Below are positions 32,201 to 41,070 of a stretch of DNA of 64,000 nt, piece after piece. Every line of letters begins with the position of its first letter. The stretch's first letter is position 1. The notes under the pieces were generated by a model that worked only from the letters and a program-made list of their open reading frames with translations, ran no database searches and was not told the DNA's origin. This DNA is from Skeletonema tropicum (Eukaryota; Bacillariophyta; Thalassiosirophyceae; Thalassiosirales; Thalassiosiraceae). The translations under genes were made by a program, and so were the position numbers. Location of the stretch: contig CM074141.1 of assembly GCA_037178625.1 (NCBI GenBank), positions 992,001 to 1,056,000 of the forward strand, written 5' to 3'.

Positions 32201-33567
32201 TCAATCTGTTTCTCGTGGAAACCCTTTCTTACTAACTCGAGATATTTGTCTCGTACCCGCGGGACCTTTGAGTTCAACTTCCTGGCCTTTGGAGGCACAA
32301 TACGACAGAGGGCAGTGCCAAGGACGGATCTGGTTTGCAAATCTACCACCACCGGCCGATGATCTCCCAAGTCTGGATCAAAGGGGAGGTAACAAGCGCT
32401 GATCAGTTCGATGTCGTCTGACACCCAAATACCGTCAATCGCCCCATTTCCATTGTCGTTGCCTCTGAAGTGTGTGAAGGGCCCTTTCTGTCCAGGCATG
32501 ATTCTGTGAACAGCCTCTCGCATGTTGATGTCATTGCCTGCTAGCCGCCTGCTCAATTCGCCGTCCAGTGCATTCTCATTAGCATCCATCATTAGTACCA
32601 CTCGATCTCCTAATGTCCTCCACTTTATAATGGCCGCGACGAGCTCTCGACGAAATAGGTCTTTGGGGTTTGTATCGAATTGATGGGATTGGATGTACCT
32701 CACGATGTGTTGGTAGTAGGTGCCAACCCCTTCCGAGCGGCAGGGTGCATACGCTGAGATGAACACCGTTCCCACTCCATTTGTCGGCTCGGTGCGGTAC
32801 CAGCAAAACATGCCTAGCTCCGTTTCATCCTGCCCCCTAGTGGTAGGTAGGCCCGCCAATTCTTCTCTCAGAACCACCGCTGTCCCCCCTGCTTGGAAGT
32901 TCCCGATGTTGTGGAGTTCCCGCGTATTGTGAGCATGAACCGATGCAATTCTATCATCTCCGTGCCGAAGGGTGTTAGCAATCTGTAAGGATGGATTTAA
33001 CGCACGAAAATTGGTGTTGGTCTCTTGGAGCCCCAACACGTCGACCCTGTATTCTCGTAGCACGTGCTTCAGTCGTTCTATCTTGGTGTTGTTGGGCTGC
33101 CACAGGCTGAGGCCATTGATGTTCATGGACAATACTCGAACCGTCTCGTGTCCTTTGTGGGCCACCCTAAGCGGGCCGTACACCGGCACCTTGATGCTGC
33201 TCACTGAGCAATTGTCTGCCTTATTATCTAGGCCGTCCGACCGCAGGCCGTCCAGCTCAGTAGATCTATGCTGCTGCGACTCCAATAACTCGTCAAGCTC
33301 CCTGTTGGATGGATCATCGCGTTGTCTTGTACGATCCGCTAGCAACTGCCTCATTGTGTCTGTATCCAACGCATCCTCCAGCTTGGTTCCTCCTGCAATG
33401 GTGTTGCGGCGTCTCATAGAATCTCGATATTGTTGTGCTCTTTGTGCTGACTTCTTCTTCTTCTTTGTTTTGGATGGCCTATTAGACTTATATTCACGTT
33501 GCCTCTGTCTGAAATGGCTCACCTCGGCCTCCCGGGCAAAGGAGGGTGGAGGCTGCCGTGGATCCAT
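26212..33567 (-). CDS. LINE ORF2: endonuclease - reverse transcriptase - RNase H - Ulp1-like protease (2451 aa)
   Basis: A single open frame of 2451 codons. Domains in order: a Lys/Arg-rich start; an apurinic-type endonuclease at about 143-410 (VLSMNINGLS, GLQETN, LMMDANEN, DGIWVSDD, GDHRPV); a reverse transcriptase at about 815-1010 (VAQVDAAQCYDRV and the YVDDTNL active site with Tyr at about 988); RNase H at about 1520-1690 (CCTDGSYIK, EQLGML, VKAHQDD, ICDDRAK); a CPNCGCYETADHLNRC zinc knuckle at about 1790; and a C48/Ulp1-like cysteine protease at about 2130-2310 (QWLNDEIINSFLRRVLFP, NRHWLLL with His, KLWDSQG with Asp, QTNGYDCGLFVL with Gln/Cys). All protease catalytic residues are visible. 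Fusion of a Ulp1-type protease to the end of a LINE ORF2 is uncommon. The start overlaps the ORF1 stop as TAATG. Confidence 0.9.
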   Translation of the reverse strand: MDPRQPPPSFAREAEVSHFRQRQREYKSNRPSKTKKKKKSAQRAQQYRDSMRRRNTIAGGTKLEDALDTDTMRQLLADRTRQRDDPSNRELDELLESQQHRSTELDGLRSDGLDNKADNCSVSSIKVPVYGPLRVAHKGHETVRVLSMNINGLSLWQPNNTKIERLKHVLREYRVDVLGLQETNTNFRALNPSLQIANTLRHGDDRIASVHAHNTRELHNIGNFQAGGTAVVLREELAGLPTTRGQDETELGMFCWYRTEPTNGVGTVFISAYAPCRSEGVGTYYQHIVRYIQSHQFDTNPKDLFRRELVAAIIKWRTLGDRVVLMMDANENALDGELSRRLAGNDINMREAVHRIMPGQKGPFTHFRGNDNGNGAIDGIWVSDDIELISACYLPFDPDLGDHRPVVVDLQTRSVLGTALCRIVPPKARKLNSKVPRVRDKYLELVRKGFHEKQIDQKLSELEALASFPPDAEFIAQMETLDNIVEDVLLYAESKCRVLYPAHYEYSPAIQSWLDKRHLLKWILRHHLGKQVNMGNMRRFAKRRGLEQWLSTPVPELVDLYRSTKEHTRQLLADSPYLRKHFLNEKLNEAIANEREAEAVRVKAILRGEAQRKCWQGIKRATKAKEVMSVTRVEVVQDDGSVVEHTAKESIEEALKTELRTRFGRATSAPICQGALFELLGNFADTSAAVEILEGTFVPPPDTDPRTLLLFDEMASIWSRMGNGEISISVSQEDFQYYWRHVKERTSSSLSGIHFGHYKSMAHDDKLSQLMARKLSLTTTTGASPDRWARGLSVMLEKIAGVAVVNKLRAILLLEADFNFCNKLIFGHRMINSAREEGMIPEEIFSSKGKTAEDAILQQVLLYDIARVTKRPLLVAQVDAAQCYDRVALPAASLTLQAFKVPNCAVLSMLRPLHNMEFFLRTGYGQSESYFGGKEDGKQGLAQGNGAAPATWQQTSTTIVNVQRRSGHGVTIECPITRKSVRQVGILYVDDTNLWAGLDEDDDLFSTAAKGQASISDWGGLLGATGGALKGEKCGVTIHHQSADGKGGWVYTDQQQRRQGETDGAEMEDNDLSSLAFHVPTTSGATEPIDKLPTNKADNNLGLFARPDGKADQHFEQMKERVTTWTAQIKSGHIPVRSVWMSYSCQLWSGLRYGLGACSAPIAELKKGLSSADFYLLSSLGVTRSITREWRYLPPAFGGMGLNDLTIETTAATLASFLQHYDDKPHPAVKDRHLGFTLSVVIRHLQIELGVPDCPFSYDFRTWGHLATDSWIKSFWEKLDELGITLDLRCDDIPLPRRGDKVIMHMMVEMGLRGKDLLRVNRVRKAQEALFLSDITSANGKYLEKHLLDGHWMDSEEGLLGKHRSGLLFGPEFPSAADFKLWKKYLLQIAPLNLMLEEPLREWLHPSHRKWRHFWNTETFAVEIHTDSTIQEYVHDRDSGDRSHVLHPSRQLDRPSTTLAPATILEYDNGSVRLMQRGPPLVAAPGHTVFASFWERLFSKGGTWMWQDLAGQEDPAWIVEAIHRGSLFCCTDGSYIKEISVDVCGAAWIMYCEETGKSLQGDFTERSKWAGSYRGEQLGMLAIHILLLTAEEHYEILSNANIFCDNLGTIHTFSTKYARIAAAAKNNDILRVLRKIQSRSKLVHRLSHVKAHQDDIVGYDALSIEAQLNVICDDRAKRALRRAVNTTAAHPATLSLPLESAVVIIGNEKQTADMAKELRYYIGKERAKQFYSDEGLMSPSIFDTVAWEPLRDLLGRRPQMFRLWYAKQCSGFCGTGQMITRWDKEASALCPNCGCYETADHLNRCTSDIRRGLLSDCIENLLDWMRDHHTHPDLMIWIPRFIAAQGKRLFVDLPDKYGDSMSQETRQVGNSLDRIGWRHFTEGKVSVGLLQLQQNYLLGMRLRLTIDSWTKGFLDQLLSLTHTQWICRNLTKHHKTKGTKVLASREQIQKEIEHQLSLGTDGLPEEARCLLEIQPEELFAKSTEQQQYWLNAAVASREAAGDLTGGRLDNENPSMAQPRTAPQETDVTAATSTDKTTATKAPLRFAPIFQQQLRAEARASSTRQRPRLPPDLGTQRTDCLELLRRNTDEETRTFSPRDLFRAVPETFTLDMAGGDKVHREAMLSLRPPQWLNDEIINSFLRRVLFPKVNSQRVYFFTSFFMSALLQTGTDGQSIPIYNYNNVRSWGNTLRRKNGILGVREIYVPINRGNRHWLLLKADTVLKEIKLWDSQGRKEYNQRYLRAMLQYLKDKYREIHGEANADWDNSWRLIDDSMNSPRQTNGYDCGLFVLVNATLLAQNIPLCENSYNQADFLLKETRMRIAMLLWSSSRNQPRAPAAARLPSRSNSTGGKRKSGHLAAGKPIPKPVRVKTAGSGSSCKERNKRRRMDKRIIPGGPKTRGKVHGDDPTPMQQTESLLNQKRSAASLAVGDSTLQATTQRHAPPKRKKRKLPT

Positions 33568-34505
33568 TACACCGCTCGCCCCACAACACGCGTAAAACGT
33601 GGAGGGGCGTCCTGCATCTCTGCCGTGGCTTGTGAGGCCAGAGCGAAGTCGTTCATACGAGCACTATCATCCAACTTTTCTTGGTAAGAATCACCTAAAC
33701 TACATTGAAGAAAGCTTTTGGTGTTGCCTCTCCTAATACTGTAATACCTGCTACTCAGATGTCTCGAAATCTGCAGCGTGACACCTGTATCTGGCACAGA
33801 AAAAGTTGTTTCCCCATCGTCGAGGAAGTTGTTAATGACACTGTTGTTGTTTGTGCTGATGACATTATTGTTGTTCATGCTAATACGGAAACAATTGTCG
33901 ATTAAGGTGGCACGACCAATGAGATTGTCGATCTCTAAACTGCTGTGCCGTTTGTGGCTGCTGGCTTTTTTAATTACCCGCCAGAAGGTAATCTGCACAA
34001 TCCTCTCTGCTTTTCCCAATCCACCCCTGGCAGGGGGTGGCCACGGCGGCTTCGGGGGGGGTTCTGGTAATAAACCTGCTATTTTCCTAAACTGGTCCAC
34101 TGCCGTAACTGGTGCTCCCTCTCCATGATGCTGGTAATCCCATCTCCGGTGGGATGTTCCCTCCCATTTCTTATCCATCATATCCATATCCTCCATCGGT
34201 GCCCATCCAACTAATGTCTTCTTTACAAAAATTACCTGCCAAATTCCCTGCCTTCTATCCGTTCCATGCATGGTCGTCTCTCCATGATATCGTCTCCTGT
34301 GTCTCTGCCCGACGACGTGTAACATCAACGCCGTGACCAATTTTCCATCGATTCTCGTTATCTCCTCTAGTAACAAACGAATTCTGGTACTGTTTTTCAA
34401 CCATGTAGCTCTCATCGTTGTCGTGTCCCCTGTATGTTTTAAAGAATTATTTCTAATATCTCCTAGTAATGCTAAGGTGTGTTCGGTGGCTGTTCCGGCC
34501 GCCAT
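33567..34505 (-). CDS. LINE ORF1 protein (312 aa)
   Basis: The first ORF of the LINE starts from ATG at 34505. Its product is basic with a proline-rich middle (PEPPPKPPWPPPARGG) and an Asn-rich part (SMNNNNVISTNNNSVINN). I see no CCHC zinc knuckles or clear RRM, so its RNA-binding role is assumed only from its position. Its TAA stop shares the A with the ATG of ORF2 (TAATG, 33569-33565), an arrangement expected for termination-reinitiation. Confidence 0.7.
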   Translation of the reverse strand: MAAGTATEHTLALLGDIRNNSLKHTGDTTTMRATWLKNSTRIRLLLEEITRIDGKLVTALMLHVVGQRHRRRYHGETTMHGTDRRQGIWQVIFVKKTLVGWAPMEDMDMMDKKWEGTSHRRWDYQHHGEGAPVTAVDQFRKIAGLLPEPPPKPPWPPPARGGLGKAERIVQITFWRVIKKASSHKRHSSLEIDNLIGRATLIDNCFRISMNNNNVISTNNNSVINNFLDDGETTFSVPDTGVTLQISRHLSSRYYSIRRGNTKSFLQCSLGDSYQEKLDDSARMNDFALASQATAEMQDAPPRFTRVVGRAV

Positions 34506-34599
34506 GGTTATTATCTATCTCTGTACGAGGTGTACTAGTTCCTACGTAGCAATTATTTTCCCATTTTTCAATATTTTTCGACAATTCAGCGCGGATTGT

Positions 34600-34617
34600 G
34601 CAGTAGCGGTAGTTCTA
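34600..34617. repeat. Target site duplication of the LINE, right copy
   Basis: GCAGTAGCGGTAGTTCTA is identical to 25979-25996. It is host coding sequence (Ser-rich region of copy B). Confidence 0.92.
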
Positions 34618-35385
34618 GCAGCAGTGGCAGCAGCTGCAGTAGCTCAATCAGCAGTTCTTGCCCTGTTCGTTGTCATAAAGCTCCACACGTACATCCCTCC
34701 TCATCTCCCTCATCCACATAAACCGAAGAAGAAGCACAGTCATAAGCACAGTGGAAGCGGCAAGCACAGTGGAAGCGGCAAGCACAGTGGAAGTGGCAGT
34801 GGCAGTGGAAGTGGCGACTACTCCGGCTCAGTATGGTCAGATGATTCTGAGTATGGACATTCAGACGAGGAATATTCAAACGAGGAATATTCTGGCTGGG
34901 GAAATGACGAATGGGGAGATGACGAATGGGAAGATAACGAAAATCGCGACAATAAAGAAGGCTACAACGATGATGTAAACTCCTATCGACGCTCTGATGA
35001 TGCAGCTGGTGGAAATGGCAATGGCAATTATGGTGGCGACGATGCATATGTGGCCAACGATGATGCTGCACAGAATAGTTACGTATCAAACAGCTACCAG
35101 AGTGCCAATGCATCTCAAATCGCTGGTGGAAAGAGTTTGGCCGTTTGGCCTTTCCTTGCTGCAGCACTCATCGTTGGCGTGATTGCAGCTGTATTGATGG
35201 CTAATAAGCGCAAACAAGACCGGCGGGGAAATCATGCACTCAATGAATTCATCAAGAGAGGCTTGCCACGGAGAGAGAAGCCTGCTGCTGAAAGTTCACT
35301 CTATGAGAATGACTATGAAAACGAATCATCGTTTGTTGAGATGAAAGATCATGGTGATGATGGTGATGGTGATGAAAGTAGGTAG
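34618..35385 (+). pseudogene. SDV-like copy B, 3' part after the LINE
   Basis: The gene continues from the Ser-rich region through CPVRCHKAPH, the Lys/His/Ser-Gly repeats, the acidic block, the membrane span (AVWPFLAAALIVGVIAAVLMA) and the tail to TAG at 35385. Besides the 8.6 kb insertion, an extra C at about 34697 (ACATCCCTCC versus ACATCCTCC in copy A) shifts the frame, so this copy has two independent defects. Confidence 0.8.
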
Positions 35386-36000
35386 TTGCTGTATCCACGC
35401 AACATGGCTTGATGTGCATTTTTAGAACGTCGACTGAATGACGAACATTTTTTAGATTAGATTTTTGTGTCACTAAAAAGATTATATTTATGTGTATTTC
35501 TGTTTCAAGATTAGTATGTTATGACCAACTAGATATCTAGAAAGGTTTGAGTGATAGGTAGATTAGAGATATGTAATGTAGAAGGAACTACTGCTACTGC
35601 CGCTACTACTGCTGAGCTTTTGTGGGTATCGAAAGTGCCAAGCGTCGCACAATGAAGCAACCTCCTCTACTAACTTGAAGTTTGTCGAGTCGAGTGTGGC
35701 TTCCGATAAAAACAAAAGTACTCATTCCTACGTTCATTCGGTACTCACATGCCATCAACCATCAAAAGGACCCTGACCATGGTGAAAAATGGCTTCCTAC
35801 GACCCTCGATAACACAGTAACTAGAAGGTTTTTGACCTTGCTTGCAGTGGTAATCTTCATCCTTTGGCCATTAGGATCTCATTGATACCTTAATCGTACA
35901 CGAGATTCAAGCCAAAACATTTGCAAACGATTCTTGGTCTTGGTCTTGGCCTGCTTGGAGTTGTGTGCTCGATGAATCATCTGGCTGGAGAGAAGTAAGG
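35386..36000. other. 3' flank of copy B, repeated between units
   Basis: A shorter version of 21291-22117, almost identical to 40459-41070. No gene is seen. Confidence 0.6.
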
Positions 36001-38426
36001 GTAAAGCTTTGCTTTGCCTCTCAGGAGTGCACGCTTTAAGAGGAGAATCGAACGTGATGGTAGCAATTCAACTACTACTACGCAGAATACACCTCATTTC
36101 CTAATCAGTCTCGCTTGCCCAGAAGTCCCTATATACATTTCAAAGCACATCAACGACATCTAGATAAACCACTGCTTTACATTTGCGCTAAGGCGTTGGC
36201 TTTGCAACCCTCAATGAATAGAGTTTCGCTTTCGCTTTCGGTTCTTTATCGAACACTTCTAAAGCTACGCGCGTCTCCATGATGTGTGCTGGAGTCTTTC
36301 AGGCCCATCTATTGGAACAAACACGCGACGAAATGTATTATTGCCTTTCATGAGCAAAGGAAACTGAAGTTAGATACTCGAAAAGACTCTTCGACGGACA
36401 TCGCCGTTTTCTCATAGATAGAAGGACCCCCTTTCAAATTGGACTCTAGCGCGGATTGGCACTCGAACACATCTTGTGTGGGATCATGATCATGAGCAGC
36501 ATGAGCAGCATGAATTGCAAATCTTATGGTATATCCTTCAAGGGAATATGGTCTTCCGATCCTCCATTTGTACAAAAGTACTACGAAGTTTCAAGCCTTC
36601 TGCTCGAGAAGGGATCTATCATGGGGCAGTCCATTTTGCCTTCCCCTCCGCTTACTCAGTGACTCCAATATTTCATGAGCTACACAGTCCGTCCGTAAAA
36701 AGTTTCTTCAGAGGTAGCTGCGGTGAACGAGAAAGATTATATGGCTACGGACGATGGCGGCGGAGATCAGTGGTATACACCCGATGTGTGTGCTCCGTGT
36801 AGTCCTCAAACTAAGCAGAAACAGAAAGGCTCTACCGACATCAAATCAGTCGAATCAATTTAAGTTAGGCGAGAGTGTGCTTTACGTCTCGAGTTCGTCA
36901 AGGACAAGAGGAAGAAGAATAAGTCGAATGTGTCCACGATTTCAGCAGTTTACGAGGGAGTCAATGCACAGATGGGAAAAGTCATATTGTTCGTTTGGCG
37001 GATGGTACGAGGATGACAGTTCAAGACAGTTATCTTCAGAAGCACCTCCAACCATCATTTGACAACATCCCGCAGACTCCTCTCGATTATCAGAATGAAG
37101 TGGATGTGGGTGTGGGAATTTCGCAGGAGGAAGCGCAGCGTCTGGCTAGACCGAATGTTTTGTCGCCAGTGCAGCAGGAGTTACTTTCTTGGCATCACCG
37201 TCTTTATCACCTTAAGTTCAAGAGAATATTCACGCTTGCTCGTTTGGGAATCCTCCCTAACAATCGTTTGGAGTGTGAAAATACAGCACCTCTCTGTCTA
37301 GAATGTCAATTTGGTCAAGCCAAGCGTCGAGCTTGGAGAGCGAAAGGAAAGAAATCTGGTTCAATTCAGAAGACGTCCGAGACCAAACCAGGGGATGGCG
37401 TATCAGTGGATCAAGTTGTTGTTTCCTCAGATGAGTGGTTTCCTTACGCATGAGAGACTCTGGGGAGCAACTACATACATTTGTCAGCCACGTGAGTGAT
37501 TATGTTTACGTCCATCTTACGAAGAATTTTACTATTGAGGAAACTTTATCAGCGAAGAAAGCCTTTGCCTTTGAGAAGATCTTTACTGGGGCAGAATGTG
37601 AAGTCCGGTCTTATAGAGCTGACAATTGACGCTTTGCTGATTCGAAGTGGCAGGAATCTTGTGATAAGATCGGTCAAGGGCTGATGTTTTGTGGCGTAGG
37701 TAACCACAGACAGAACGGAAAGATTGCAGCCAAGAATCTACAGCTGACGCTTGCTGCTAGGACACTCCTCTTGCACAGGATAACACTATGGCCTGAGATG
37801 ATATCCACCTACTTCTGGCCATCATTTGCGATGAAGGCAGCGGCGGGGGCGCACAATAAACTTGCAGTAGATGCCGACGGAAATACTTCAGAATCACGTC
37901 TTTACGGTGTCACGCAACCCGGAACTCTACCAGTTCAATCCTTCCATACGTTATGCTGCCCAGTCTTCGTTTTAGCACCATCGACTTCATTCCGCAGGAG
38001 GCTCCATCCCCAAATGGGACCCTTGTGCTCGGTGCGGTATAGATATCTTGGGCATTCTCCCATGCATGCTGGTAGTGTCGCTCTGGTATTCAATCCTTTC
38101 ACGGGGAGAGTCTCGCCAGCTAGCGTATCACGTAGTTTTCGGTGACACCTTCACCACTGTTCCATACATGAGAGCCGCATCAGAGTCACAAGTTCTCACC
38201 TCGAACTATATAAGCAAGAACTAAGCATATTGCTTTGAAGTATCACTTCCGCTCCTACGTTGACTCCAAGCGAATTGAGATTCAATACATCTATACGCAT
38301 GATCAGCTGGCTGACTGCCTAACGAAGCCACTTGGTGCGAATCTATTCTTGGCTCATCGTAAGATTGTTGATGGGATGGTAATACTTATCAGGTAGTAAC
38401 GGTAACGTCTCGCTACAGCCAGGGAG
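36001..38426 (+). pseudogene. Ty1/copia polyprotein fragments, unit 3 (includes RNase H end)
   Basis: Integrase zinc region at 36995-37453 (SWHHRLYHLKFKRIFTLARL, PLCLECQFGQAKRR), integrase core pieces from 37435 with a TGA in the D-N-G region (GACAATTGACGC), and then a large internal deletion. From about 38205 a piece reads HIALKYHFRSYVDSKRIEIQ then THDQLADCLTKPLG, the typical end of the copia RNase H domain. A purine-rich stretch (CAGCCAGGGAG) directly precedes TGTTAAAA at 38427, as expected for a polypurine tract and LTR start. Confidence 0.75.
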
Positions 38427-38520
38427 TGTTAAAATAGACGATACAGGAGTATGTCCGAGCGGTAGTCATACCCCGGCACTGCTTACTCCTTATCGTCTAT
38501 TCGAGCACCCCGCAAGACGA
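38427..38520. mobile_element. Copia LTR fragment
   Basis: It begins TGTTAAAATAGACGATACAG right after a purine tract and contains a second inverted piece TTATCGTCTATT. After about 90 bp it is cut by the SDV-family fragment at 38521. Only the first part of an LTR seems to be left. Confidence 0.5.
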
Positions 38521-38749
38521 GCATAAGATACCACATCCATGTACCAGCCGGAAAGGAGGTACTGGAAGAGGAAGAGGAGGATGAGGATGAGGAAGAGGAA
38601 GAGGAGGATGAGGATGAGGAAGAGGAAGAAGGAGAGTAATCGGCATCGGCTAATTGACGAGATTCCTCTCCGACACGGAGATTGATACTATCCGCAGCCA
38701 TTGCTGCGCCTTGACTGGACGCGAGCAAAATAGTTGATAAGAACTTCAT
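38521..38749 (-). pseudogene. 5' fragment of minus-strand SDV-family partner, unit 4
   Basis: From ATG at 38749 the frame is intact: MKFLSTILLASSQGAAMAAD, ESRQL (RxL), a run of more than 20 serines, and PAGTWMWYLML, then it passes into the copia LTR and stops. This is the longest in-frame minus-strand stub in the array besides the gene at 15387. It supports the view that the extra T at 15340 is derived. Confidence 0.8.
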
Positions 38750-39229
38750 TGTATGCTAATATCGTTGGAGTGGTACCTTCTGATTGGTATTGTGGGTTGT
38801 TCTTCTGATAGGTATTAAACCAAACCCAATATTTATGATGGTCGATGGCGATGGATGCCACTGCTTACCGCGCTAATCTATGTATCTTGGATGTTCTTGA
38901 AAAAAGTGATCTGACGCGCATTGAGAACGTTTGAGAGCTTTGAGAGCTTCGCGCACCATAAACGGTCATGTGAGTAGAGTAGCAGCGTTATAATCACTTC
39001 GAAGGCATCGCCCAACAACGCACGACATCACCCTGAGAGGAGATGTGTCGGCGATTTTCAAAATAATTCATCAACTGATTCCTACATATGTACAAGACAA
39101 AAACTTCCCGCTTGCTTGTGAGTACAATGAATTTTTGGTCTTGCATTCTCCAGCTTTATCATTGTTCAATTTCAACTCTTTTGGATTTCAAGTCCTTTGG
39201 AGGATACAAGCACATTATCTTGACTCACC
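38750..39229. promoter_or_regulatory. Bidirectional promoter region, unit 4
   Basis: This is a copy of the 19566-20057 region between the two divergent start codons. It ends TATCTTGACTCACC before the ATG at 39230. Confidence 0.55.
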
Positions 39230-39590
39230 ATGAAATACATACCAACAATTTTCCTCTGTCTCGGCCTGTGCGCCGCTATGGTATCCGGAGAGGCCAATCT
39301 CCGTGCCAATGCCAATGCCAATGCACATTCACGGCAACTTACCGACTATCAACAAGCAACTGGGGGTACTTGGGTGTTTTACCTTATGCTCAATTGTATA
39401 GCTGCGCCGGCGGATGTTCTTGGATTGGCTTGTGGCAAGCCTGAATGCAACCCTGGTTGTGGCAGTAGTAGACGTGAGTTGTGGGAGTCTGATGGCTACA
39501 GCACAAGTAGCTCATATTCTGACAGTAGTAGTAGTAGTAGTAGCTGGAGTGGTGGTAGCAGTAGTAGTAGCTGGAGTGGTGGTAGCTGGA

Positions 39591-39623
<33 letters not shown>

Positions 39624-40458
39624 GCAGTAGCAGCAGCAGTGGCTCCAGCAGTAGCGGTAGTTCTAGCAGCAGTGGCAGCAGCTGCAGTAGCTCAATCAGC
39701 AGTTCTTGCCCTGTTCGTTGTCATAAAGCTCCACACGTACACCCTCCTCATCTCCCTCATCCACATAAACCGAAGAAGAAGCACAGTCATAAGCACAGTG
39801 GAAGCGGCAAGCACAGTGGAAGCGGCAAGCACAGTGGAAGTGGCAGTGGCAGTGGCAGTGGCAGTGGCAGTGGCAGTGGAAGTGGCGACTACTCCGGCTT
39901 AGTATGGTCAGATGATTCTGAGTATGGACATTCAGACGAGGAATATTCAAACGAGGAATATTCTGGCTGGGGAAATGACGAATGGGGAGATGACGAATGG
40001 GAAGATAACGAAAATCGCGACAATAAAGAAGGCTACAACGATGATGTAAACTCCTATCGACGCTCTGATGATGCAGCTGGTGGAAATGGCAATGGCAATT
40101 ATGGTGGCGACGATGCATATGTGGCCAACGATGATGCTGCACAGAATAGTTACGTATCAAACAGCTACCAGAGTGCCAATGCATCTCAAATCGCTGGTGG
40201 AAAGAGTTTGCCCGTTTGGCCTTTCCTTGCTGCAGCACTCATCGTTGGCGTGATTGCAGCTGTATTGATGGCTAATAAGCGCAAACAAGACCGGCGGGGA
40301 AATCATGCACTCAATGAATTCATCAAGAGAGGCTTGCCATCGGAGAGAGAAGCCTGCTGCTGAAAGTTCACTCTATGAGAATGACTATGAAAACGAATCC
40401 ATCGTTTGTTGAGATGAAAGATCATGGTGATGATGGTGATGGTGATGAAAGTAGGTAG
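39230..40458 (+). pseudogene. SDV-like copy C, frameshifted in the cytoplasmic tail
   Basis: The frame is intact from the signal peptide through RxL, GGTWVFYLML, Ser-rich, Lys/His/Ser-Gly and acidic parts and the membrane span. An extra T at about 40339 (TTGCCATCGG versus TTGCCACGG) then shifts it, ending at 40363 with SEREACC. A further extra C lies at about 40399. The tail motif YENDYENE is lost. Because only the tail is affected, a 377 aa protein could still reach the membrane, so this may be a variant and not a dead gene. It has an expanded GSGSGSG run and an extra ANAN near the RxL site. Confidence 0.7.
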
Positions 40459-41070
40459 TTGCTGTATCCACGCAACATGGCTTGATGTGCATTTTTAGAA
40501 CGTCGACTGAATGACGAACATTTTTTAGATTAGATTTTTGTGTCACTAAAAAGATTATATTTATGTGTATTTCTGTTTCAAGATTAGTATGTTATGACCA
40601 ACTAGATATCTAGAAAGGTTTGAGTGATAGGTAGATTAGAGATATGTAATGTAGAAGGAACTACTGCTACTGCCGCTACTACTGCTGAGCTTTTGTGGGT
40701 ATCGAAAGTGCCAAGCGTCGCACAATTAAGCAACCTCCTCTACTAACTTGAAGTTTGTCGAGTCGAGTGTGGCTTCCGATAAAAACAAAAGTACTCATTC
40801 CTACGTTCATTCGGTACTCACATGCCATCAACCATCAAAAGGACCCTGACCATGGTGAAAAATGGCTTCCTACGACCCTCGATAACACAGTAACTAGAAG
40901 GTTTTTGACCTTGCTTGCAGTGGTAATCTTCATCCTTTGGCCATTAGGATCTCATTGATACCTTAATCGTACACGAGATTCAAGCCAAAACATTTGCAAA
41001 CGATTCTTGGTCTTGGTCTTGGCCTGCTTGGAGTTGTGTGCTCGATGAATCATCTGGCTGGAGAGAAGTA
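40459..41070. other. 3' flank of copy C, repeated between units
   Basis: Almost identical to 35386-36000. No gene is seen. Confidence 0.6.

Larger units (their letters stand above)
25997..34599 (-). mobile_element. Full-length non-LTR retrotransposon (LINE), 8.6 kb
   Basis: The element is bounded by perfect 18 bp direct repeats and inserted in the Ser-rich region of SDV-like copy B, in opposite orientation. Read on the minus strand it has a 94 nt 5' leader, ORF1 (34505-33567), ORF2 (33567-26212), a 3' UTR of about 215 nt and a tail of TTTA-type repeats. There are no LTRs. Both ORFs are open and the target duplication is perfect, so the insertion is young and the copy may still be competent. 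Confidence 0.9.

Noticed and set aside
34333..35385. 350-codon plus-strand ORF crossing the LINE border
   Set aside because: Its first half is the reverse strand of LINE ORF1 and leader, and its second half is frameshifted SDV-like copy B. It is a chance fusion, not a gene.
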